Origin: Monosporascus cannonballus
Lineage: Eukaryota; Ascomycota; Sordariomycetes; Xylariales
Length of the DNA stretch: 64,000 nucleotides
Assembly (NCBI GenBank): GCA_004154925.1
Contig: QJNS01000273.1
Coordinates: 567 to 64,566, forward strand
Reading direction: 5' to 3'
Position numbers and translations under genes: made by a program. The notes beneath the pieces are model-generated. The model did not search any database. It saw only the letters and a program-made list of their open reading frames with translations, and had not been told where the DNA came from. Positions 55,114-64,000 of this stretch are shown one piece after another (the stretch's first letter is position 1; every line of letters begins with the position of its first letter).

Positions 55114-55536
55114 TGTTACGGATCTCCGAGTAGACCCGTTCTGGAGGCCCCAGGGCTGCAGAAAAGGGAAAAGCTCCACACTCTAAGTCACGTGACTTAG
55201 AGTGATCTAACTGATCTATTAGATCACACAGATCACTGTGATCTGGGTGATCTAACAGATCTAAGAGATCAGTAGCACACCAGTAGAATGGAAGAAGGTA
55301 TAAGACTTCAGGTTCCCTATGTAAATAGCCACCTACTTAGTTTCGCTCCTTAGCTATCAATCTAAGCTCTTAATCAAGAGGCAACTGCACCGTTCTCTAA
55401 TTGAGGGAAAAGTCTTTAAATCTCTTTAACGAACAGACCACTGAATTATTCCTTCGTCTTATTGTTACCTGCAAATCAAGACCCCATTTCGGATACTGCT
55501 CATACCTCCAGGTGGATGTATGACAGGTTCGTTACA
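55114..55536 (+). repeat. LTR 1 of the gypsy element (423 bp)
   Basis: Starts TGTTACGGATCTCCGAG and ends CAGGTTCGTTACA. Matches LTR 2 strongly in its 3' 250 bp (GTAAATAGC ... TTAGTTTCG, TCGGATACTGC, CTCCAGGT-GATGTAT) and less in the 5' part. It is less RIP-altered than LTR 2 and keeps more GC pairs. Confidence 0.8.
55204..55270. repeat. Eight GATC motifs at exact 9-bp spacing inside LTR 1
   Basis: GATC starts at 55204, 55213, 55222, 55231, 55240, 55249, 55258 and 55267. The five bases between motifs vary (TAACT, TATTA, ACACA, ACTGT, TGGGT, TAACA, TAAGA), so period and motif are kept but not the spacers. Confidence 0.9.
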
Positions 55537-57551
55537 ATAATAAAGATACATTCCGATAATTATTAATTAAATAATCGGAAAACGGGCGTAATATAACGAA
55601 CGCGTTCCGGAATTTAAAATAAAAAAGGGTTAAACAATTTAATAATAACAAAATTTTGGAAATTATTCGTTAACAAAACGAATAATATTCGGAATTATTC
55701 CGATAATTAGCCGAATATTAAGTAATAATATAAGTTAAAAAAAATAAAACTTTATAAAATAATTGCGATATCGTCGTAAAAGCTTAAAGGCGATAAATAA
55801 GTACTATATTATAATTATTCGAAACTTTCCGAATATGCGTTAATTAAAAAAAAAGATTAAATAAAAGTTATTACGAAAACTTATGCCGAAAAATTAAGGC
55901 AAAATACCTTTATTTATATTTAATGGGTTATAAGTTATATAAACGTTATTATTATAAACGTTTAATAATTATATTATATTATATTTAATTATTTTAATTA
56001 CGAAAAAAATTAAAAATAAAAGATTTATAGATTTTTATTAAAAATGGCCATATAAATTTTAATTTTTTTAATAAGGAATATAAGGAATAATTTATAAAAT
56101 TACGATAATAATCCGATTAATTATTATTGGATTTTTACGTTAAATAAAGGTTTCTGGTTTATAAAATAAAGTTTACGGATATTTTTAATTCGGAAAATAA
56201 TCGGAATAATAAATTTTTTATTTTTAATTACTTTTATAAATTAATATTAAGGTTACGAAATACCTTATTACAAAAAAACGTTAAGTTAAAACGAATTAAT
56301 AACGTAATAAATAAAATAAAATATTATTAAGACGTTTAGAAAAAGGCGAAAAAAAAAGCCAATTATTTTCCGTTAAAAGTATTAATAAGGATAAATAATT
56401 TTGTTTTAACGTTTTCGGAAAAAGAAATTCTTAAAATAAATTAAAAGTACCGTATAAAAATAATAAGGACCGTAAGCGTTTTTATATTCGGAAAATAAAT
56501 AATTATTAATTTAATTCCGATTAAAATAAATCCGTACGATTTAATACTTTTAATTTTTATAAAGATTTATTTAAATATTATAATAATAAGAAATTAAGTT
56601 ATAAAAATGTAAATTATAAATTAAAAAGGGATTCGAAAATTCTATTATCCCGATTATACGGAAACCAATTTTTAAAAGCTGTATAAAACGTTATAATATA
56701 TAACGACGAATTAAATTAATTTTTAGACGTAAACCCAAAAAAGAAATCGGAATAAACGTATACGTTTAATTTATTTCGGCTAATAATTATAAAACGGTTA
56801 AAATAAAGCTATTTTTTAAAAAAAGGGTATTTATTAAAAGAAATACGGGGAATATAGCAATACAAATAAATATAAATACCGGAATATAAGTAAATATTAT
56901 AAGTAAAAAATTAATAAAGAAATTTAATTTTTAATTAATTTCCGTAAATATTTCGGGCTTTATTAACGTTAACGATACGTATATTAAGTATTATAGAATT
57001 TACGAAATTTTTATTAGCATAATAAATAATAACGGGAATAAATAAAAATTTAAATAAATTTATTTTGTAATACGCCGTAATCGGAAAACGCCTAATTTCT
57101 TATTATCTAAACCCGGAATAAATAAATTAAGGATTTTGCTAAATATAATTATATGTTAATAGTTATACGGATTATTAAAAGAAATCGATAAATAAAAAAT
57201 TATAAATTTAGTATTTTTTGGTAACTAAATTTATACCGTTAATTTAATAAATTTAGCCGAAAAATTAAATATCCCGGAATTCGGGGAATAATAAAAATAA
57301 AAAATAACCGACTTTTTTGTATATTTAAAGAATTTCCGGCGAATATATTCCGAAAAAACAGGAAAAAAATACTTTAGTTATTAGGGGTGAAATATATAAT
57401 AAACTTAATTTTAAAGAAAACGCCTTAATTCGGCTTAATTTATTTTATTTTAAAGATTTAAAGGAAAATATTCGAAAAATATATCCGAAAAAACCCAAAA
57501 GTAAGCCAAATACGTTATTCGAAAACGGACGTAAAGGTATTAATATTATTT
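55537..57551 (+). other. Gypsy interior, 5' part (expected gag/protease), unreadable
   Basis: Very AT-rich with dense TAA, TAT and TTA. No zinc-knuckle or protease motif can be read through the RIP damage. Confidence 0.5.
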
Positions 57552-57920
57552 ATGCTTAAGAAAAACGGTAATTTCCGATTATATATTAATTATAAAAGGT
57601 TAAATCGAATAACGATAAAAAACCGATATCCTTTATTTTTAATTTTAAAAATAATAAATTGCTTAAAGTTAATTAAGGTATTTTCGAAAATTAATTTTAA
57701 AAATATTTATTATCGTATTAAAATTAAGAAAAATAATTAATAAAAAATTATTTTCCGAATGCGTTATAAGTAATTTAAATATATAATTATATTATTTGGC
57801 CTTATTAATACGTTAATTATATTCTAGATTTATATATATAAAATATTAACTAGATTAATTAATTATATATATGTAATATATTTAAATAATATAATTATTT
57901 ATTCGAATAACGAAAAAAAT
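57552..57920 (+). pseudogene. Reverse transcriptase remnant of the gypsy element
   Basis: An open frame at 57552-57740 gives KKNGNFRLYINYKRLNRIT, IKNRYPLFLILKIINCL and FSKINFKNIYYRIKIK, matching the gypsy RT pattern K-K-x-G-x-x-R-x-x-x-D-Y-R-x-L-N ... N-R-Y-P-L-P with D and other residues lost as RIP would do. The same frame continues through a stop to VIYLNNIIIYS, where functional RT has Y-L-D-D-I-L-I-Y-S; both aspartates are now asparagine. Confidence 0.85.
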
Positions 57921-59635
57921 ATACGAAATATTTTTAATTAATTTACGAATAATCATTATAATATTAATTATTTATTATAATATTTAAATACGAATTTTTT
58001 TTTAAAAAAAATAATATTTTTAAGATTTATAATTAATATTTATAATTTGGAAATAAACCGCCGATAGGTTAATATTATTAAGATATGGTTAAAATTAAAA
58101 TTAATTTATAATATATAAATATTTTTAAGATTTACGAATTTTTATCGGAAATTTATTACTTATTATTTACGTATTATTAAATTTATTATTAGGCTTTTAA
58201 AAAAGGCGTAAAGCAAAAAAAAAATAGCAAAATTCCGGTAACCCGAAAAAGTTAAAAGGGCGTTTTAAAACTTAAAAAATATTTTTTAATTAACGACCAT
58301 TTTCCGATATTGCGATAACGTTAAAAATACCAGGGTTAAAATAAACGCCTTAATAAAAATTATATTAAGGATATTTTTATAAAAATACGGAAAATATTAG
58401 CGCTTAATTATATATTAATTACGAAAATTAAGTTTAACCGAAAAACGGTAAGTATAAAATAATAAAAATTATTAACAATTATAAAAAACTTAAAATATTA
58501 ATAATAATATTTTAAAAGTACGGAAAAAATTTCTTAATATTTATTAATTATATAACGTTAAAAAATATAATAAAGGCGCCGGCGTATAACCTTAAAGGAA
58601 AATTAACTGAATAAATTTATTATTTTACGTAATTTGATTTTAAGATTTAATATTAACTAAATATCGTTAATCCGGCAAATAGGTTATTTAAACGTCCGGA
58701 TTATATATTAAGGGAAATCACGTATAAAAACATAATTTTTACGTTATTTAAAAAATTAGGATTTACGAATAATATGTTAAAAAACGTACGGAAAACGATC
58801 GTAAATATAAAACGTAATTTAAAGTATTATAAAAAGGTAAAAAACCTTATAAAAATAACGCAAAATTCGTTCATTATAAAATTCCTAAATAAATTTTAAA
58901 TAACGAAAATTTAAATAATTATTATTTACGTAAAAAAAGCGGAAAACCTTTATTATACGATCGTAAAAAATTTTCGAAAAAAAAAATTAAAAAATTATAT
59001 ATTTGCTAAACTTATTGCTTACAAATAACAATATAAATACAAATTATAATAATAATATGATTAACGGTTAAATAATAATAACCATAAATTACGATTATAT
59101 TACGATCGGATTCCGAAAAATTTAAGAAAAACGAAATTAATATTAATGTTATTATTTATAATTAATACGTTTTATGTTTTTTAGCGAAAAAACTAGCGAA
59201 AAACGAAACGGTATTTTAATTAAAAATTTTCCGATAATTTTACGATTAAGTTCGAAAGTTATAAATTAAAAATTTAAATATTATAAAGTTAATACGAATA
59301 ATTAAACGTTAAGCTAAAATAAAAAAAGGATATTTTTTGGATTTAAATAAGATTTTATATTATCAAAATAAATTCGTAATTCCGTTATAAGGTATTTTAC
59401 GAAAATAATTAATTAATTAATATTATAATAATTTAAAAGCAAAATATATAAAATATATATATACGTTAAAATTAATAATTAAAAAATTTTATTGGAAAAA
59501 TATAACAAACGATATCCGAAAATATATTAAGTAATATCTGAATTATTAAAATATAATAAAGTTATATTATAAATTATATGGATAATTATAGTTTTTATCG
59601 TTATTTAAATAATTTGTTTAAGAAATCTTATTAAA

Positions 59636-60090
59636 TTTTATTACCGGATTTTTTAAAAGCTTAAATTTAAATAAATTAAAATACGACGTAATCCTGGTAA
59701 TTATTAACCATTTTATGAAATTAAGATTATTTATTTTTACGGTTAAAACCTTAACCGTAACCAAATTAACCCGATTATTTTATAATAAAATTAAATATAA
59801 ATTTAATATATTAATTGGAATTGTTAACGATAAAAATAAATTATTAACGAATTAATTTTAAACGGAATTTTATAAGAAACAAAAAATAAAACGGCAAATG
59901 TTAACTATTTATTATCTATAAATTAATAAATAAAGGGAATATATTTATTAAACTTTAAAATATTATTTCCGTAATTACGTTAATAAATATTAAAATAATT
60001 AAATAAAGTTATTACAAAATGCGGAATTTATATATAATAATATGCAAAACGTATTTACCGGCCGTTTTCCGTTCGAAACCTTATATAAAT
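59636..60090 (+). pseudogene. Integrase remnant of the gypsy element
   Basis: The frame from about 59636 reads ITGFFKSLNLNKLKYDVILV, then INHFMKLRLF and VNDKNKLLTN, matching the gypsy integrase core (F-I-T-x-L-P-x-S ... Y-D-x-I-L-V-V-V-D-R ... S-D-R-G-S-x-F). Near 60060-60090 RFPFETLYKYY matches the conserved S-P-F-E-x-x-Y-G-Y. Catalytic aspartates are changed and stops occur. Confidence 0.75.
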
Positions 60091-62337
60091 ATTATTTAAA
60101 AATAATAAAATATTTTTTATAAAAATTTAAAAAATAAATATAAGAAATTAAAGAACGTTTCGAAAAAATAGCGGTTATTCGTTAAATAATATATAAATAT
60201 TAGGAAAAAATAATAATAATCTAGAAAAAATATTATAATTAACGTTATACGCCTATAAAATTTTAATTAAGGTAATAAATAAATTTATTAATTAAAAATT
60301 TTAAATTTAAAAATAAAAAATTAATATTTATTTATATCCGGGTTACGATTAAGGAATAAATAAGGTTTTAAATATATAAAATAATACTTTTTATTAAATA
60401 TTAACAAATATATAATATATTTTTAATATTTTTATTAAAACCAAAATATAATCGGAAACCAAGCAATATTTAAATAATATTACCGGACTTAATAAAGAAA
60501 TAAAAAAAATAAATAATAAAAAATATTATTTGTTACCGAAATAACCGAAAATAATACGAATATTTAATTAAATAAAAAAGCTAGCCTGCCGAATATAATA
60601 CGTAAAAATTTCGAAAATATTTTAAATACGTATTTAAAATATTATAATATTATAAAAAGAAAATTAAATACGTATATAAAAAATAAGATAATTTAAAGAT
60701 TATAAAATAATAATAATTTAATTAAAAATTAATTACTTAATAATTATAAAAATTATAAAAAATAATTTTAAATAAAATTAAAATATTAATATTAAAATAT
60801 TACTTAATTATATAATTATTTTTAAATTTTTAGTAAATAAATATTTTATTATATACCGATCGGAAATTTATAAATAACGTAAAAAAATTAAATTTTTATT
60901 TCGAAAATAAAATTTTGCGTTTAATTATTAAGCTTTATATTAATTAATCCTTAATAAGCGTATTAAGGGAATTAATATAGGAATATCGAAAAATAATTAG
61001 AAAATATATAACGGCAAAAAACGGGTACGTTTATTAAATTTATTAAACGTAAAACCCGCAAAAAATTTAGAAATATTTTATTTTTTACAAAAAATAAGGC
61101 CCAGGTAACCGGAATATAATTTGTTATTAATCGAAAATAAGGCGTTATTTTTAAAGCGTTTAATATATTTAAATTTAATAATAATTTTGCCGGATAAAAC
61201 CATTTTTTAATTATAGTTTTTAATAAATATTAAAATTTCATTAAGGCGTTAAAAAACGGGCGGAAAGTGCTTATAAGCGGAAAGCATAACGGTATAACGG
61301 CTTTTAAAGGTTATTTTACTTATAAAGATATTTTAAAATTATACTTAATCGGAAATTAATTACGGAATAATAAGAAAAAAACCGTAATATTTATAAAAAG
61401 GATTTAAATTTGCAAATTTATAAAACGGCATTAAAACTGGATTTCCATAATTATAACGGACGATTAAAGATTAATTTTAATTATATTAAAAAATAATATT
61501 CCTTAATAATAACTATATTAAAGGCGAATTCGGTTTTGTAAAGGATATCGAATCGACGACCGACCATAATTATGTCGGAACGTTCGTATTAAATATCCGT
61601 AATATAAATTTTTTCGAATTTATCGATTAATTCTTAATTATCGGTACCAAATTAAAAAATTATTTAAATAATATCCTTAAAAATAATTGGAATTTAAACG
61701 AAAATTAAATAATAATATTAATAATATTAAAAATAATTATTTACCGTATAAAACGTTTTATAATAATAATTAATTACGACGTAATTTAAGGTATCCGGAA
61801 TTTAAATATAAATTATACGGTAATTAAAATAACATTATATTACGTAAATATAATACGGTTTATTACCGCCCGTAATATAATTAATATTTATCTTATTATC
61901 GGCATTAAAAAGATAACGTTCGAAAAAATTTTAATTTTTCTTAATATCAAAATATTACTTTTCTTAAAATTCTTTACGAAAAAAAATATGGCGAACAGAA
62001 ATAATACGCAAAACAAATAAAAAAGGCAAAATAAAAATAAAAAAAGACGGAAAACCAAACGGAACGCATACGTAAAAAAATAGAAATATAAGCGTAAAAA
62101 AGGAAAAAAAGGTAAATAAAATAAAGTTAAAAACAAATTATAAAAAAATATTTAGGCGAAATATAATTAATTACGTAATATAATACGTATTAATTATTAC
62201 GATAATTACTTATAACATATTATAACGGTAAATTATCGGCAAATATACGTAATTAAATTTACGAAATACGTTATATCAAATTAATAATAATATTATTAAA
62301 AATTAATAACTTAAAAAAAAGAAATAATTATAAAAAT
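60091..62337. other. Gypsy interior, 3' part, AT-rich
   Basis: No readable domain. A reverse-strand frame at 61888-62136 is low-complexity Phe/Leu and not considered a gene. Confidence 0.4.
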
Positions 62338-62545
62338 ATAGCCTTTATAAAAATAAAGCTGGTAATCGACCAATTACCGATTAATTACCGACCCACTTAT
62401 TAATATAAATCCACCATCTGGCAGTTAATAAAAAACGCCAGATGGAAGTAACCTAATATACTTATTTCTTAAAATCTGCTTTACGATTAGTCGGAGATCA
62501 CCTTACCCAGCTCATAGCTATCCATTATCTTACAGCGAATAGGAA
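62338..62545. repeat. Repeat A, copy 2 (upstream of LTR 2)
   Basis: Second copy of 54695-54900. It is more RIP-altered in its first half (CCGATTAATTACCGACC against CCGATTAGCCACCGACC) but better preserved in its second half (CGGAGATCACCTTACCCAGC). Confidence 0.75.
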
Positions 62546-62744
62546 GGCCAGGCTATAACGAGAATATAGCGATTAATTAGATTTGGTTTCGAAGCTTTTG
62601 TTATGTGGCTCGGAGCGCCATTATGCATAAATATAAAATTGTAACGATGGAAATACCATTTTTTAATTTGAAGCCATTCGTCGATTATAGAAATTATATA
62701 CTTTTAATATATTTCCGCATTGATTTTGCTCTAGTCCTTGGAGA

Positions 62745-63000
62745 GGAGTTAGAGGAAAAGATAACCGAGAAAGAAGTTGAGGAAAAGTATGAGGCTGAGG
62801 TCTAAAAGGGTAGAGGAAAAGAACTTATTATAGAAGAAAGGCTCAACTTTTTAGCCTAAGAGGTTATAAGCCTAAAGAAGAAAAATGCTCGACTTGTTAA
62901 AGAAAAAAAGTCGGCTTTTTTTTTTTTTAGTTCGGCTTTGCCAAAGAACGAATTAAGGAAGTAAGTTTTAACTATTTTCGTTTAGCGCAAATTAATTACA
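62745..63000 (+). repeat. Repeat B, copy 1, with coiled-coil-like coding remnant
   Basis: Similar to 63745-64000. Both carry a frame of the form E-E-x-L-x-L-L-x-x-E-V-x-S-L-K-K-E-N-x-R-L-V-K followed by A-F-x-Q-F-G-S and G-R. The heptad-like pattern suggests a coiled coil. Copy 1 lies directly before LTR 2 and the sequence ends in purine-rich AAAAAGGAA, a possible polypurine tract. Confidence 0.6.
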
Positions 63001-63014
63001 AAAAGGAACTGTTT

Positions 63015-63433
63015 TGTTACAGGAACAGGGGTTTCTGTCTCGAAGAGACCGACCTTTAAGGCCTAACGTGGGCCTGTCACGGGAAAACCCCGGGGCCAAG
63101 AACTTGGCCCTCCAAGTGATCTAGGTGATCTAGGTGATCTGGTGCTAGATCACATAGATCACATAGATCTACGACATACTCATTTTGAGGAATTGGGATA
63201 TATAATGGACTAGTTTTTCATGTAAATAGCATTTATTTAGTTTCGTTCCTTAATTATCAATCTAAGCTTTCAGTCAGAAATAACTGTACCGTTTTTTAAT
63301 TAAGGAAAAAAACTTTAAATCTTTTTAACAAATAAACCATCGAATTATTTTTCGCCTTATTATTATTTGCAAATTAAGATTTATTTCGGATACTGCTTAT
63401 ATCTCCAGGTAGATGTATAATAAGTTCGTTACA
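63015..63433 (+). repeat. LTR 2 of the gypsy element (419 bp)
   Basis: Starts TGTTACAGGAACAGGGG and ends AAGTTCGTTACA. Aligns with LTR 1 across the 3' 250 bp with many C-to-T-type changes; the 5' 100 bp differ more. The unequal divergence argues for different family members or recombination rather than one recent insertion. Confidence 0.78.
63118..63169. repeat. Six GATC motifs, mostly 9-bp spacing, inside LTR 2
   Basis: GATC starts at 63118, 63127, 63136, 63148, 63157 and 63166. Spacing is 9 bp except one 12-bp step in the middle, a departure by exactly 3 bp. The spacers are different from those in LTR 1. Confidence 0.88.
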
Positions 63434-63744
63434 TTTTAATAGCTTTTTAATTAATAGCCGACGAATAATTTACCGCCCAGTTAAGGTATAAATTTTTTGA
63501 ACTTAATATAAACAATAATATAAGACGACGTTCAAAAAATAAATAATATATCCGATTTCCGTTATTAATTAATAAAGGATTAGTAACCAGATTAAACAAT
63601 TTATTACTTATTGAAAAAGTTTTTTAACTAATTAAAAATATGGCATTTTTTATTATTTGATTTTAAGAAAATCCTTTTTCCTTTTAATCCCAGTAATAAC
63701 CTTTACCGGCAAAGGAAATAATTAAGGTGTAAGGAGTTAAAATA

Positions 63745-64000
63745 AATGAAAATAAGGAAGAATATCCAGCTGGAAATTAGAAAAAAAAGGTATTAAAGCG
63801 TTTAATTAAAGAAAAAAAAAACTTACTATGGAAGAAAAATTGGACCTTTTGGTCTAAGAGGTTAAAAGCCTGAAAAAGGAAAATATTCGATTCGTTAAAA
63901 AAAGGAAACCGGCTTTTCCGCAGTTTGGCTCCCTTAAAGGACGAAGCCAAAAAAATGGTTTTTAATTATTTTCGTACGGCGCGGAACAACCACAATAACG
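63745..64000 (+). repeat. Repeat B, copy 2, cut by the window end
   Basis: Reads EEKLDLLV-stop-EVKSLKKENIRFVKK and FPQFGSLKGR, parallel to 62745-63000 and about 1 kb downstream of it. The TAG interrupting it sits where the other copy also has a stop, so an original CAG is likely. Confidence 0.6.

Larger units (their letters stand above)
55114..63433 (+). mobile_element. Ty3/gypsy LTR retrotransposon, about 8.3 kb, heavily RIP-mutated
   Basis: Two LTRs in direct orientation (55114-55536 and 63015-63433) bracket an extremely AT-rich interior. Reverse transcriptase (57552 onward) precedes integrase (59636 onward), the Ty3/gypsy order, on the plus strand. All frames are broken by TAA/TAG, as RIP produces. 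Pentamers outside the LTRs (ATAAT left, TTTTA right) do not match, so the two LTRs may not be a simple original pair; repeat A upstream of both suggests recombined or tandem copies. Gag, protease and RNase H are not readable. Confidence 0.78.

Noticed and set aside
61888..62136. 82-codon reverse-strand Phe/Leu-rich frame resembling a membrane protein
   Set aside because: It lies in RIP-mutated, A-rich sequence; poly-F/L is the expected reverse-strand translation of such DNA.
1..64000. CRISPR arrays or prokaryotic-style operons, promoters and terminators
   Set aside because: The region is fungal nuclear DNA with spliced genes. The repeats found are LTRs, inverted repeats and minisatellites, none with alternating identical repeats and unique spacers of CRISPR type.

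Overview
The window looks like nuclear DNA of a filamentous ascomycete (Pezizomycotina, most likely Eurotiomycetes such as Penicillium, Aspergillus or a relative). The evidence is short GT-AG introns (about 52-146 bp), characteristic fungal families (SAT4/rhodopsin membrane protein, class V GH18 chitinase-like wall protein, secondary-metabolite O-methyltransferase, BBE-type FAD oxidase, HGD-type fungal kinase, gp1-like protein), a pogo/Fot1 DNA transposon, and long AT-rich blocks that look mutated by repeat-induced point mutation (RIP). Base 1 follows an 18-base C run, and a 17-base G run precedes the only N gap (53869-53878). Both look like contig-end artefacts.

Layout. 1-1101: SAT4-type membrane protein gene, reverse strand, split by a 187-bp solo LTR. 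2094-4022: complete pogo-like element with 45-bp inverted repeats and an AT-rich, decayed transposase. 4589-4778: 190-bp MITE. 5402-7580: thiamine-diphosphate enzyme pseudogene with one stop and a 206-bp insertion. 7688-8880: fungal kinase relic. 9784-11275: intact FAD oxidoreductase. 12148-13641: 497-aa protein with a C-terminal Cys cluster. 14323-17609: broken UPF0303 gene, an unidentified relic, a chitinase-like relic and a frameshifted secreted Ser/Thr-rich protein. 18946-20610: two-exon 535-aa acidic protein. 20.9-22.0 kb: degenerate tandem repeats. 22722-24080: MFS transporter pseudogene. 26633-28181: conserved fungal hypothetical gene with one stop. 28.2-36.0 kb: gene-poor. 36068-37318: intact gp1-like gene. 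37.3-46.7 kb: gene-poor with a few coding-like scraps. 46748-50063: O-methyltransferase back-to-back with a 5'-truncated FAD oxidase; a second copy of the same solo LTR sits exactly at the truncation. 51985-52273: small intact 74-aa gene. 54.4-64 kb: RIP-type AT-rich block with a Tc1/mariner relic and a roughly 8.3-kb Ty3/gypsy retrotransposon whose LTRs carry 9-bp-spaced GATC arrays.

Overall this is a decaying, transposon-rich accessory region. About half of the recognisable genes are broken. The few intact ones (FAD oxidoreductase, 497-aa and 535-aa proteins, gp1-like protein, 74-aa protein) do not form an obvious pathway. The O-methyltransferase/FAD-oxidase pair may be the remains of a secondary-metabolite cluster. 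I found no rRNA, no convincing tRNA, no CRISPR array, and no genes that clearly form a novel system.
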